Positions 1 to 9,031 of a stretch of 64,000 nucleotides of DNA are shown here, piece by piece (the stretch's first letter is position 1; each line of letters opens with the position of its first letter). Where the stretch lies: assembly GCF_001422375.1 (NCBI RefSeq), contig NZ_LMMU01000001.1:1176089-1240088 (forward strand), read 5' to 3'. The DNA is from Methylobacterium sp. Leaf99 (GTDB taxonomy: Bacteria > Pseudomonadota > Alphaproteobacteria > Rhizobiales > Beijerinckiaceae). The notes below the pieces were generated by a model that was not told the origin of the DNA, ran no database searches, and saw nothing but the letters and a program-made list of their open reading frames with translations. A program made the translations under genes and the position numbers.

Positions 1-144
1 ATGCTTTCCTTGAATTGCATAAGATCCGCCCGTTCCAGCACAGGGAGCGTTCATCACAACATTTAACAGGATCGCAAGGGGGACATGGTTCTGTGGCGCT
101 GTCTCCAAAAACGGAGACGCACCGATCAGAATGGATCGAACCTC

Positions 145-1815
145 ATGTCCTCCGGCGTCACCCTTACCGCTGCGACCCGCCAGAACCTGCTCTCGCTGCA
201 GGGCACGGCGGACCTCCTCTCCAGCACCCAGAACCGCCTCTCGACCGGCAAGAAGGTCAACTCGGCCCTCGACGATCCGACGAGCTTCTTCACCTCGCAG
301 GCCCTGTCGGGCCGCTCGGGCGACCTCGGCTCGCTGCTCAACGGCATCTCCAACGGCGTCCAGACCATCCAGGCCGCCAACCAGGGCATCACCTCGATCC
401 AGAAGCTGGTCGATTCGGCGAAATCCACCGCCAACCAGGCGCTGGCCGACAAGAGCGCTGTCTCGAGCGGCACGCCTGCCGCAGCCGCTACTCTCAGCGC
501 GGGCATCGCTTACCAGGGCTCCTCGACGGCTGCCACGGACGGAACCCAAAACTTCTCGACCGGTACCCTGGTGTTCACGCTCGCCGGCGGCAGCGCAGCC
601 TCTATCGCCGCTCCGACCACCATCACGCTCAATGCGTCGACCTTAGGTGGACTGACCAGTGACGTTTCGAAGGTCAGCGCCGATACTGTAGTCACGGCGA
701 TCAACAACCAACTCTCAAACGCAAGTGTGCCGACTGGCGTAACTGCGTCTAAGACCACTGATGGCCGCATCGTCTTTACCTCATCTGACACCGGCGCAGC
801 TTCGAAGGCTACCTTCACCGTCACCAGCGGTGACCGTGATATCGGCTTCGGGGTCACTGCCGGCGCAGGCGCTGCAAAGTCCGCCACTGGCGCAGATGCC
901 AAGAACAGCGCGACCGCCGCTGTTGCTACAGCTGGTACAGCGTTTGCCACGACGGTCGATCTGTCGGCGGCTACTGCTGCGACCTTCGACATCCAGCTCG
1001 GCTCAGGCCCCAAGAAGTCCATCACCGTCGCCGACGGTGCGACGGCAAACGCGACGACGAAGACTGAAATCCTGACTTCAATCAACAACCAGCTCAATGC
1101 CGACACCGGTTTTGCTGGAAAAGTCGCCGCCACCTTCGTGAACAACAAGCTTACCTTCACGACGACGGGAACCGGCTCCTCGGAGAAGGTCACTGTCAGC
1201 AACGCAGCCGGTGCCGACGTTGGCTTCGGAACAGCCGGTACGGCGACAGTGCCAGTCGTCGGTTCGGGTGAAGGCTCGGCCAGCGGTACCAACGCCACTC
1301 GTACGTCGCTTGCGAAGCAGTTCAACACCCTGCTCGATCAAATCACGCAACAGGCCAAGGACTCAAGCTACAACGGCATCAATCTGCTGTATCGCTCGGG
1401 CACCAACAAAGCCGAAAACTCTCTGAAGGTGACTTTCAATGAGACTGGCTCGTCGAGCCTGAACATTGAAGGTGCTAAGCTCGACGCGGATGGCCTTGGT
1501 CTCGGGGTCATCACGGGTAACTTCCAGTCGGACGATGAGATCAACAAGGCGCTGACGGCGATCACAACCGCCACCAGCCAGCTCCGCGGCCAGTCCTCGA
1601 CGTTCGGCTCCAACCTCTCGGTGGTGCAGAACCGTCAGGACTTCTCGAAGAACCTCATCAACATCCTCGACACCGGCTCGGCCAACCTGACGAACGCGGA
1701 CCTCAACGAGGAAGCCGCCAACTCCCAGGCCCTGTCGACCCGCCAGTCCATCGGCATCTCGGCGCTCTCGCTGGCCAACACGGCGCAGCAGGGCATCCTG
1801 CAGCTCCTCCGCTGA
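145..1815 (+). CDS. fliC: Flagellin
   Basis: Structural subunit of the flagellar filament, exported by the flagellar type III system and assembled outside the cell. The N-terminal D0/D1 helix region (MSSGVTLTAATRQNLLSL, then NRLSTGKKVNSALDDP) and the C-terminal helix (NLTNADLNEEAANSQALST, ending ANTAQQGILQLLR) are typical of alphaproteobacterial flagellins. The ATG at 145 is chosen because MSSGVTL is the conserved start; a longer reading from 85 adds an unrelated stretch. At 556 aa it is longer than many flagellins. The extra length is a Thr/Ala/Gly-rich middle with two similar units (roughly 570-860 and 955-1235), each ending in D[IV]GFG. The middle is less GC-rich than the ends, as expected of a surface-exposed variable region. 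Followed by a strong terminator and a convergent FlaG-like gene. Confidence 0.93.
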   Translation: MSSGVTLTAATRQNLLSLQGTADLLSSTQNRLSTGKKVNSALDDPTSFFTSQALSGRSGDLGSLLNGISNGVQTIQAANQGITSIQKLVDSAKSTANQALADKSAVSSGTPAAAATLSAGIAYQGSSTAATDGTQNFSTGTLVFTLAGGSAASIAAPTTITLNASTLGGLTSDVSKVSADTVVTAINNQLSNASVPTGVTASKTTDGRIVFTSSDTGAASKATFTVTSGDRDIGFGVTAGAGAAKSATGADAKNSATAAVATAGTAFATTVDLSAATAATFDIQLGSGPKKSITVADGATANATTKTEILTSINNQLNADTGFAGKVAATFVNNKLTFTTTGTGSSEKVTVSNAAGADVGFGTAGTATVPVVGSGEGSASGTNATRTSLAKQFNTLLDQITQQAKDSSYNGINLLYRSGTNKAENSLKVTFNETGSSSLNIEGAKLDADGLGLGVITGNFQSDDEINKALTAITTATSQLRGQSSTFGSNLSVVQNRQDFSKNLINILDTGSANLTNADLNEEAANSQALSTRQSIGISALSLANTAQQGILQLLR

Positions 1816-1858
1816 GCACAGCTCCGCCGGCCTCCGGGCCGGCGGTTCGGACGAAACG

Positions 1859-1888
1859 AAAGGCCGGGGCGGTTCGCCCCGGCCTTTT
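1859..1888 (+). terminator. Rho-independent terminator after flagellin
   Basis: A perfect 12-bp stem (1859-1870 with 1876-1887), loop ggttc, followed by T residues. The A-rich left side makes it able to work in both directions, so it can also end transcription of the convergent FlaG-like gene. A second hairpin (9-bp stem, 1824-1832 with 1837-1845, loop tccg) sits just after the flagellin stop. Confidence 0.8.
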
Positions 1889-1978
1889 CGCGTTCCGGTG
1901 CCCGCGCCACGCGTGCGAACGCCCCCGGCCGGGTCCGCCAAGGGCGGTCGGTCGAGGGCGGTCGGGTGGACGGGGACG

Positions 1979-2347
1979 TCAGGCGGTGCGGTCGAGGGGG
2001 TGCTCGGTGGTCGCGCGGGCGGCCGCCGCCTGTTCGGCGTAGGCGCGGGCTTTCAGGATCACCGGATCGGGCAACTGGACAATCACGTCGCCGGAGGCCG
2101 GGTCGACCTCCTGGTAGACCACCGTGCGGGTGTCCCGGTCGATGCGGATGCGGGCCTCGTTGGGCGTCGCCGCCGCGTCCGTCACGGGCCGGGGCGCATC
2201 GCGCTCCGGGGCCGGGATTCGGATGTCGAGGCGCACGGCGGGCGCGAGGGGCTCCGGCGCCGCGACGCGCGTCACGGGCTGGACCGGAGCCGGACCGGCG
2301 CCCGGCCCCCGGAACGCGGGGGTGGCGGTAATGGTCGAGATCGACAT
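1979..2347 (-). CDS. FlaG-like flagellar protein
   Basis: A 122-aa protein. The N-terminal 60 residues are Pro/Ala-rich and look disordered. The C-terminal half reads IRIDRDTRTVVYQEVDP and then SGDVIVQLPDPVILKARAYA. This is the arrangement of the FlaG family (a strand with hydrophobic-charged alternation, then D-P-x-[ST]-G-[ED]-V-I-x-Q-[IL]-P), which influences filament length in other bacteria. Placement next to flagellin, in convergent orientation, supports a flagellar role. The family call rests on this motif only; export and exact function are inferred. The ATG at 2347 is the only good start. Confidence 0.6.
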   Translation of the reverse strand: MSISTITATPAFRGPGAGPAPVQPVTRVAAPEPLAPAVRLDIRIPAPERDAPRPVTDAAATPNEARIRIDRDTRTVVYQEVDPASGDVIVQLPDPVILKARAYAEQAAAARATTEHPLDRTA

Positions 2348-2515
2348 CGTACGCCCCTCGCCTCCTTTGATGACAGGACACCATTCAACGCGCGGGGCCT
2401 GAATCGAACCTTAAGAAATCACCCCCGCCCCCCGGTCTCGCGTCGTGTCGTCAAGGGAGCCTTGCGGCGATCCGTCGAATCTTAAGGGCTTCCAACAGCG
2501 CACTGCGAAGAGCCC

Positions 2516-3637
2516 TCAGATCTCCACCGCGCCGAGGCCCCGGCCGGTGCCGATGCCCTGCGGATCGAAGGCGACGCTCTTCACCACAGCGAAGACCGGC
2601 TGGCCCGGCGCGAGGGCGAGGTCGCGCACGGAGGCCTGCGTGAGGCGGGCGGCCAGGGCCGCGCCGCCGCACTCGAGGGTGACGCGCACGGCCCCCTCCC
2701 CCAGGGGGGTGAGGTCGCGCACCGTTCCGGCGAGGACGTTGCGGGCGCTGAGGCCCACGGGCGCCTGCGTCGCCACCAGCACGTCGCGGGCCGGCACGAG
2801 GAGGCGCACGGGCGTGCCGACCGCCCGGTCGAGGCGCGGCACGCTCAAGGCGCCGGCGATGCCGGTGAGGTGGGTCAGGCCCGAGGCGGGATCGTGCCCG
2901 GCCACCACCATGTCGAGGAGGCTGCCGCCTTGCGCCGCGTGGTCGGGGCCGAGTTCGCCCCGGCGCAGCAGGGCCTCGGCCGGGCCGGCGGCGGCGACGC
3001 GCCCGGCCTCCAGCACCACGAGGGTGTCGGCGAGGCGCGCCACCTCCGACACGGCGTGGCTGACATACACGATGGGGATGCCGGCCCCGTCGCGCAGGCC
3101 CTCGATGAGGGGGAGGATCTCGGCCTTGCGCGCGGCGTCGAGGGCGGCCAGGGGCTCGTCCATGAGCAGCAGGCGCGGCCGCGACAGCAGAGCCCGGCCG
3201 ATGGCGACGCGCTGGCCCTCCCCGCCCGACAGGCCGGCGGGGCGCCGCGCCAGGAGGTGGCCGATGCCGAGGAGGCCGATGACGTCGTCGAAGGCCAGGC
3301 CCGGAATCGCGTCGCGTCCGCGTGGAAAAAAGCGGCGGCCGTAATCGAGGTTCTGGCGCACGCAGAGATGGGGCAGCAGCCGCGGTTCCTGGAACACCAC
3401 GCCGATGCGGCGGCGATGGGTCGGCACGTCGATGCGACGGTGCGTGTCGAGCAGGGTCTCGCCCGCCACGACGATGCGGCCCCGGTCGGGGCGCACGAGG
3501 CCGGCGAGGCAGTCGATCACCGTGGTCTTGCCCGAGCCCGAGGGCCCGAACAGGGCGGTGAGGCCGGGGCTGGCCGCGAAGGCGACGTCGAGGCGGAAGG
3601 CGCCGCGCGTCAGCGAGACGGCGAGGTCGAGGCTCAT
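2516..3637 (-). CDS. modC: Molybdate ABC transporter ATP-binding protein ModC
   Basis: Cytoplasmic ATPase of the molybdate importer, 373 aa. Walker A is GPSGSGKT (residues 31-38). The signature is LSGGEGQRVAIGRAL, with Glu where many ABC proteins have Gln. Walker B is LLLMDEPLAALD and the H-loop lies in YVSHAVSEV. The C-terminal ~80 residues (from about LSARNVLAGTVRDLTP) form the TOBE/Mop-type molybdate-sensing domain that distinguishes ModC from other importer ATPases. Its start overlaps the stop of modB by 4 bp (ATGA), so the two are translationally coupled. No modA lies in this operon; a modA is found at 56.2 kb. Confidence 0.93.
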   Translation of the reverse strand: MSLDLAVSLTRGAFRLDVAFAASPGLTALFGPSGSGKTTVIDCLAGLVRPDRGRIVVAGETLLDTHRRIDVPTHRRRIGVVFQEPRLLPHLCVRQNLDYGRRFFPRGRDAIPGLAFDDVIGLLGIGHLLARRPAGLSGGEGQRVAIGRALLSRPRLLLMDEPLAALDAARKAEILPLIEGLRDGAGIPIVYVSHAVSEVARLADTLVVLEAGRVAAAGPAEALLRRGELGPDHAAQGGSLLDMVVAGHDPASGLTHLTGIAGALSVPRLDRAVGTPVRLLVPARDVLVATQAPVGLSARNVLAGTVRDLTPLGEGAVRVTLECGGAALAARLTQASVRDLALAPGQPVFAVVKSVAFDPQGIGTGRGLGAVEI

Positions 3638-4332
3638 CCGGCCCCCAGGCGGCGGGCGAGGCGCCGGGCCAGGAGTTCGGAGGCGAGCAGCGCCGCCATG
3701 GACAGGGCGACGGAGATCAGGGTGAGGCGCAGGGCGCCCGCCTCGCCGCCCGGCACCTGGGTCAGGGTGTAGATGGCCGACGGCAGGGTCTGGGTCTCGC
3801 CGGGGATGTTCGACACGAAGGTGATGGTGGCGCCGAACTCGCCCATGGCTTTCGCAAACGCCAGCACGGCGCCGGCCAGCACGCCGGGGAGCGCGAGCGG
3901 CAGGGTCACGGTGAGGAACACCGACCACGGCGAGGCCCCGAGGGTCGCCGCCGCCTGCTCGACGCGCCGGTCCACGGCCTCCAGCGACAGGCGCATGGCC
4001 CGGACCATGAGGGGGAACCCCATGACGGCGCAGGCAAGCGCCGCCCCGGTCCAGCGGAACGACAGCACGATGCCGATTTCGGCCAGAGCCGCCCCGAAGG
4101 TGCCGCGCCGCCCGAAGGCGAGGAGCAGGAGATAGCCCGTCACCACCGGCGGCAGGATCAGGGGCAGGTGCACGAGCCCATCGAGGAGGCCGCGGCCGGG
4201 GAAACGCTTGCGTGCGAGCAGCCAGGCTATGGCGAGGCCGGGCCAGAGGCTCGCGAGGGTGGCGACGGCCGCCACCCGCAGGCTCAGGGCGATGGCGGTC
4301 CACTCGTCGGGGGTGAGGCCGAGACCGTCCAC
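3634..4332 (-). CDS. modB: Molybdate ABC transporter permease ModB
   Basis: Inner-membrane permease of the molybdate importer, 232 aa, about the usual family length. Several hydrophobic segments are present, with the ABC permease EAA loop around EQAAATLGASPWSVFLTVTLP, followed by FAKAMGEFGATITFVSNIPG, which is highly characteristic of ModB. Starts with GTG at 4332. It is the first gene of a modBC pair. No ModE-box-like TATAT sequence is visible in the ~160 bases upstream, unlike modA at 56.2 kb. Confidence 0.92.
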   Translation of the reverse strand: MDGLGLTPDEWTAIALSLRVAAVATLASLWPGLAIAWLLARKRFPGRGLLDGLVHLPLILPPVVTGYLLLLAFGRRGTFGAALAEIGIVLSFRWTGAALACAVMGFPLMVRAMRLSLEAVDRRVEQAAATLGASPWSVFLTVTLPLALPGVLAGAVLAFAKAMGEFGATITFVSNIPGETQTLPSAIYTLTQVPGGEAGALRLTLISVALSMAALLASELLARRLARRLGAG

Positions 4333-4392
4333 GATCGGATCAGAGCCGGATCTTCATGCCGACGTGGCGCATGGCCCGATCACGCGTGCGGT

Positions 4393-4438
4393 CATGGTCG
4401 TGGCCCTGCATGGTCGAGGTCCGCATGGTCGAGGCCCG
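4393..4438. repeat. Imperfect 15-16 bp tandem repeat upstream of modB
   Basis: Three head-to-tail copies of a catggtcg(a/t)gg(c/t)c(c/t)g unit (4393-4408, 4409-4423, 4424-4438) lie 60-105 bases upstream of the modB start. The rest of 4333-4495 shows no convincing gene. Significance unknown. Confidence 0.5.
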
Positions 4439-4495
4439 TTGGAGCTGGCCGACGCCACGGACCTACCATGACTCGCCCTGGACCGGGAACGCGCC

Positions 4496-4699
4496 TCAGG
4501 CCGAGCGGTCCTCGTCCTCGCGCAGGCGGGTCTCCGAGCGGTGCAGGCGGCTGAGCAGCACGAGCATGGAGCCCGGCAGCGGCGCCGTCAGCGCCTCGGC
4601 GTCGAGAATCCCTTCGCGTCCGCGGGCGAGGCGCCTGCGGGACTTGGACATTTCCGCCATGACCACCGGCGTTCGACCGCCGGGTCTCTTGATTTTCAT
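4496..4699 (-). CDS. Hypothetical small basic protein
   Basis: A possible 67-aa protein beginning MKIKRPGG at 4699 and ending RLREDEDRSA. It is rich in Arg and Leu, with an amphipathic-looking middle (LTAPLPGSMLVLLSRLHRSE). It fills part of the ~500-base space between modB and prmA and has no recognised domain. The open frame continues upstream to 5041, but that part overlaps prmA and has shadow-like composition. It could be a real small gene or chance; no RBS decides it. Confidence 0.3.
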   Translation of the reverse strand: MKIKRPGGRTPVVMAEMSKSRRRLARGREGILDAEALTAPLPGSMLVLLSRLHRSETRLREDEDRSA

Positions 4700-4829
4700 A
4701 CGCACACGGGCACCCGCGATGATCGAACCGACGCCGGGAAGCGAGGACAAACGCGGAACCTCGGCCCGCGTTCCGTAAGATTTTCGCGACAGTGGCGACG
4801 CATCGCGCAGGGTGTTAGAGCCCTCGTCC

Positions 4830-5765
4830 ATGCTCGAAGGCCTGCCCCCCCACCGCCCGACCCACGTGCTCCGGCTCCTCACCGACGAGGGGTCGGCCAA
4901 GGCGATGACCGACCTCCTGGGCGAGATGTTCGACCCGACGCAGACGGCGGTGGCCGCCTTCGAGGCCGAGGACGGCCGGACCTGGCGCCTGGAGGCGTAC
5001 TTCGCCGACGCGCCGGACGAGGCCATGGTGCGCGACCTCATCCGGCCCGTGGTCGGCGATCAGGCCGATGTCGCCACCTTCGAGACCATCGACCAGCAGG
5101 ACTGGGTCCGCGCGTCCCTCGAAGGGCTCAACCCCGTGCGGGCCGGCCGCTTCCTCGTCCACGGCAGCCACGACCGCGACACCGTGCGGGTCAACGACCT
5201 CGCCATCGAGATCGAGGCGGCCCTCGCCTTCGGCACCGGCCACCACGGCACCACCCTCGGCTGCCTGCGGGCGCTGGCCGACCGGCTCAAGCGCGGGCGG
5301 CCGGCCCACGTCCTCGACGTCGGCACCGGCACCGGCATCCTCGCCTTCGCGGCGGCCAAAGCCCTGCACGCTCCGGTCATCGCCGGCGACCTCGACCCCG
5401 AGGCGGTGACGACGGCCATCGGCAATGCCCGCCTCAACGGGTTAGGCCCCAACCTGAGGCTCTACCAGGGACCGGGCGTGCGCCACGCCCTCGCCGCCCG
5501 GCCGCGCCGGTTCGACGTGGTGTTCGCCAATATCCTGGCGCGTCCGCTGAAAGGCCTCGCCCCCTCGCTCACGGCGGTGGTGGCGGACCACGGCATCCTC
5601 ATCCTCTCCGGCCTCATCGAGCGCGACGTGCCGGGCGTGCTCTCGACCTACCGCCATCGCGGCTTCCACCTCGCCCGCCACGGCCTCATCGAGGGCTGGG
5701 CCACCCTCGTGCTCAAGCGCGGCGGCGCGGCGCCCCGCCCCTTGCGGGGATGGTTGCCGCACTGA
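4830..5765 (+). CDS. prmA: Ribosomal protein L11 methyltransferase PrmA
   Basis: SAM-dependent class I methyltransferase that trimethylates ribosomal protein L11. The N-terminal half is the substrate-recognition domain. AFGTGHHGTTLGCL precedes the SAM-binding motif LDVGTGTGILAFAAAK (about residue 160), and the FANILARPL motif (about residue 232) is the N-I-L signature of PrmA. 311 aa from the ATG at 4830; an in-frame GTG at 4812 would add six residues. The next gene, an aminopeptidase, follows after 24 bases and may be co-transcribed. Confidence 0.93.
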   Translation: MLEGLPPHRPTHVLRLLTDEGSAKAMTDLLGEMFDPTQTAVAAFEAEDGRTWRLEAYFADAPDEAMVRDLIRPVVGDQADVATFETIDQQDWVRASLEGLNPVRAGRFLVHGSHDRDTVRVNDLAIEIEAALAFGTGHHGTTLGCLRALADRLKRGRPAHVLDVGTGTGILAFAAAKALHAPVIAGDLDPEAVTTAIGNARLNGLGPNLRLYQGPGVRHALAARPRRFDVVFANILARPLKGLAPSLTAVVADHGILILSGLIERDVPGVLSTYRHRGFHLARHGLIEGWATLVLKRGGAAPRPLRGWLPH

Positions 5766-5789
5766 ACCGCCCGGCGTAACCCTGGCCGC

Positions 5790-7601
5790 ATGACGCGCGC
5801 CCGCTTCCAGACCTTCGACGATCCGAGCCACCACGAGGGGGCTCTTCGCATCGCCGCCCTGCGCGGCGTCCTGGCGGCGCAGGGGCTCGACGGGTTCGTG
5901 GTGCCGCGGGCCGACGAGCACCAGTCGGAATACGTGCCCCCCGGCGCCGAGCGCCTCGCCTGGCTCACGGGCTTCACCGGCTCGGCCGGCACGGCGGTGA
6001 TCCTGAAGGCGGCGGCCGCCCTGGTGGTGGACGGGCGCTACACCCTCCAGGCCCCGGCCCAGGTCGACACCGCGATCCTCACCCCGGTCCAGCTCGCCGA
6101 GACGAACGTCGAGGCGTGGATCGGCGCGCACCTCGGGGCCGGACAGGTGCTCGGCTACGATCCGTGGCTGCACACGCCGGACGGCGTCGCCCGCCTGGAG
6201 CGCGCCGTGCACAGGGCCGGGGCGACGCTCCGCGCCGTCGCGGCCAACCCCGTCGATGCCGTGTGGCGCGACCGGCCGGGCGCACCGGCCGGTCCGGTGG
6301 TGGCCCATCCCCTCGCTCTGGCGGGCGAGGCGGCGCACGAAAAACTCGCCCGCATCCGCGCGGCCCTCGCCCAGGCCGCGTGCGCCGCCCTGGTGATCTC
6401 GGACCCGCACAACCTCGCCTGGGCGTTCAACCTGCGCGGCGCGGACGTGGCGCACACGCCCCTGGCGCTGGGCTACGCGATCCTGCCCCTGGACGAGCGC
6501 CCGACCCTGTTCCTCGCCTCGCCCGACATCGACCCGGAGCTTCGCGCGGCCCTCGCGCCCCTGGCCGACCTCCGGCCGAGGGCGGCGTTCGACGCCGCCC
6601 TCGACGGCATCGCGACGGGCCGCAGGATCAGGCTCGACGCCGCCACGGCGGCCATCGCCCTCAAGGACCGGATCGAGGCCGCGGGCGGCGTCGCCGAGAC
6701 CGGCCCCGACCCCATCACCGCCCTGAAGGCGGTGAAGAACGACGCCGAGATCGCCGGCACCCGCGCGGCGCATTTTCGCGATGGCGTCGCGGTGGTCCGC
6801 TTCCTCGCCTGGATCGACGGGGCGGACACCCTCACGGAGATCGCCGCCGTCGAGGCCCTGGAGGATTTTCGCAGTCAGGGCGGCCTGCTGAAGGACGTCT
6901 CGTTCCCGACCATCTCGGGCAGCGGCCCCAACGGCGCCATCGTGCATTACCGGGTGAGCCGCGAGACCGACCGCCGGGTCGAACCGGGCGAACTCTTCCT
7001 CGTCGATTCCGGCGCGCAATACGCCGAGGGCACCACGGACATCACCCGCACGGTGGCCGTCGGGGCGCCGACGGACCTCATGCGCGACCGCTTCACCCGG
7101 GTGCTCAAGGGCCACATCGCCATCGCGCGGGCGGTGTTCCCCAAGGGGACCACGGGCGCGCAGATCGACGGCTTCGCCCGCGCCGCCCTGTGGGAGGCCG
7201 GCCTCGACTTCGACCACGGAACCGGCCACGGCGTCGGCGCCTTCCTCTCCGTCCACGAGGGCCCGCAGCGCATCGCCAAGACCGGCACCGTGCCGCTGGA
7301 GGCCGGCATGATCCTCTCCAACGAGCCGGGCTATTACCGGGCCGGGGAATACGGCATCCGCCTCGAGAACCTCGTGCTGGTGGAGCCGCGCGCGATTCCC
7401 GGCGGCGAACGGCCGATGCTCGGCTTCGAGACCCTGACGCTCGCGCCGTTCGACCGGCGCCTCATCGCCCTCGACCTGTTGAGTCCGGCCGAGCGCGCCT
7501 GGATCGACGCCTATCACGCCCGGGTCCGCGACGCCCTCGGGCCCCACCTCGACGCGGCCGCCCTTGCCTGGCTCGACGCGGCCACCCGCCCCCTCGCCTG
7601 A
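5790..7601 (+). CDS. Xaa-Pro aminopeptidase, M24B family (creatinase-like)
   Basis: Cytosolic metallopeptidase removing an N-terminal residue linked to proline. The 603-aa length matches the large eukaryotic-XPNPEP1-like form of aminopeptidase P common in alphaproteobacteria. Two creatinase N-terminal domains (about 20-155 and 165-325) precede the pita-bread catalytic domain. All five metal ligands are visible: D406 (LFLVDSGAQY), D417 (GTTDITRT), H480 (GTGHGVGAFLS), E512 (SNEPGYY) and E526 (IRLENL). Follows prmA closely. Confidence 0.9.
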   Translation: MTRARFQTFDDPSHHEGALRIAALRGVLAAQGLDGFVVPRADEHQSEYVPPGAERLAWLTGFTGSAGTAVILKAAAALVVDGRYTLQAPAQVDTAILTPVQLAETNVEAWIGAHLGAGQVLGYDPWLHTPDGVARLERAVHRAGATLRAVAANPVDAVWRDRPGAPAGPVVAHPLALAGEAAHEKLARIRAALAQAACAALVISDPHNLAWAFNLRGADVAHTPLALGYAILPLDERPTLFLASPDIDPELRAALAPLADLRPRAAFDAALDGIATGRRIRLDAATAAIALKDRIEAAGGVAETGPDPITALKAVKNDAEIAGTRAAHFRDGVAVVRFLAWIDGADTLTEIAAVEALEDFRSQGGLLKDVSFPTISGSGPNGAIVHYRVSRETDRRVEPGELFLVDSGAQYAEGTTDITRTVAVGAPTDLMRDRFTRVLKGHIAIARAVFPKGTTGAQIDGFARAALWEAGLDFDHGTGHGVGAFLSVHEGPQRIAKTGTVPLEAGMILSNEPGYYRAGEYGIRLENLVLVEPRAIPGGERPMLGFETLTLAPFDRRLIALDLLSPAERAWIDAYHARVRDALGPHLDAAALAWLDAATRPLA

Positions 7602-7723
7602 CCCCTCGCCAGTCCCCTCGCGGTTGACACCCGCCCGGGGTTCGCCAACACCTCGCCCCGCTGCGCACCGGGTGGAAATCCCGCCGCGCGCGATCTCGAT
7701 GGATCTTGAGACCGATGACGGTG

Positions 7724-8677
7724 ATGCGCTCCTACCTGGACTTCGAGAAGCCCGTCGCCGAACTCGAGGCGAAGGTCGAGGAACTCAAGGCCGTGGGCGC
7801 CCGCGACGGTGCCGTGTCCATCAGCGAGGAGGTCGGGCGCCTGGAAGCCAAGGCGGCGGCCGCCCTGTCGGACATCTACGCGTCCCTGACCCCGTGGCAG
7901 AAGACCCAGGTGGCCCGCCACCCGCAGCGGCCGCACTTCGTCGATTACTGCGCCGACCTCGTCACCGAGTTCACGCCGCTGGCCGGCGACCGCACCTTCG
8001 GCGAGGACGCCGCCATCGTCGCCGGGTTCGGCCGGTTCCGGGGACGGGCCGTCTGCGTCATCGGCCAGGAGAAGGGCCATTCCACCGAGACGCGCCTGCG
8101 CCACAATTTCGGGATGGCCAAGCCCGAGGGCTACCGCAAGGCCGTGCGCCTGATGGAGATGGCCGACCGCTTCGGCCTCCCCGTCCTCGCCTTCATCGAC
8201 ACCGCCGGGGCGTTCCCGGGCATCGAGGCAGAGGAGCGCGGCCAGGCCGAGGCCATCGCCCGCTCCACGGAGGCCTGCCTGTCCCTCGGCGTGCCCAACG
8301 TGGCGCTCGTCATCGGCGAGGGCGGCTCGGGCGGCGCCATCGCGCTCGCCACCGCCAACCGCGTGCTGATGATGGAGCATGCCATCTACGGGGTGATCTC
8401 CCCCGAGGGCGCCGCCTCGATCCTATGGCGCGACCAGGGCCGGGCGGCGGACGCCGCCACCGCCATGAAGATCACCGCGCAGGACCTCCTGCGGCTCGGC
8501 ATCATCGACACCATCGTGCCCGAGGCCACGGGGGGCGCCCATCGCGGCCGTGCCGCCGCCACCGCCGCCGCCGGACAGGCCCTCGCCGCGGCCCTGGCCG
8601 AGTTCGACGGCCTGTCGCCCGACGACATCCGCGACCGCCGCGCCGCGAAATTCCTGGAGATCGGCCGCAAACTCTGA
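7724..8677 (+). CDS. accA: Acetyl-CoA carboxylase carboxyltransferase subunit alpha
   Basis: Alpha subunit of the carboxyltransferase that moves CO2 from carboxybiotin to acetyl-CoA, the first committed step of fatty acid synthesis; works with AccD, which is not in this window. MRSYLDFEKPVAELEAKVEE is the standard AccA N-terminus, so the ATG at 7724 is chosen over the in-frame ATG at 7715 and TTG at 7706. AFIDTAGAFPGIEAEERGQ and VIGEGGSGGAIALA are the crotonase-fold acyl-CoA and oxyanion motifs. 317 aa, equal to the family norm. Confidence 0.95.
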   Translation: MRSYLDFEKPVAELEAKVEELKAVGARDGAVSISEEVGRLEAKAAAALSDIYASLTPWQKTQVARHPQRPHFVDYCADLVTEFTPLAGDRTFGEDAAIVAGFGRFRGRAVCVIGQEKGHSTETRLRHNFGMAKPEGYRKAVRLMEMADRFGLPVLAFIDTAGAFPGIEAEERGQAEAIARSTEACLSLGVPNVALVIGEGGSGGAIALATANRVLMMEHAIYGVISPEGAASILWRDQGRAADAATAMKITAQDLLRLGIIDTIVPEATGGAHRGRAAATAAAGQALAAALAEFDGLSPDDIRDRRAAKFLEIGRKL

Positions 8678-9031
8678 CGATCCCCGCCCCGATGACCCGG
8701 CAGGACGCTTTGTCGCAGGTCGGGTGCAGGAACCTTTTAAGGTTTGTCCGGGCGGCCCGTGCCGGATCGCACATGCGGTGGTCCAGGCCCGTGGCCGCGG
8801 ACCCGGCGAAAAGCCCTTTCGGATCAGCGGTTTCGCGATGGCCTCGGCGGGCCGGGCGCTCGGGTTCCACGCTGCGCCCGAACCATGCCCGCGATTCACA
8901 GGCATCCCCCGCCGCCGATCCCGTCGCCTTGCGGTAAGAAGGGGGTAAGTTTAACGGAGCTATTGGGTTGGGGAGTGGCGTTCGACGGGACAAATCCCGC
9001 GGAGGCGTATCTTTTGAGAACGGGGTTCCCC
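8678..9031. other. Intergenic region accA to L,D-transpeptidase
   Basis: About 350 bases without a convincing gene. It contains a short inverted repeat AACCTT-tt-AAGGTT (8731-8744) and, nearer the next start, a purine-rich stretch (about 8938-8980). The promoter of the downstream lipoprotein gene probably lies here, but no clear -35/-10 pair is recognised. Confidence 0.4.

Noticed and set aside
4333..4495. Tiny minus-strand frame rich in His/Asp/Arg just before modB
   Set aside because: Only about 25-30 codons, made largely by the 15-bp tandem repeat, with no RBS support.
5442..7547. 701-aa open frame on the minus strand
   Set aside because: It lies opposite the well-supported aminopeptidase gene and part of prmA, and has the Arg/Gly/His/Asp-rich composition of an antisense shadow in high-GC DNA.
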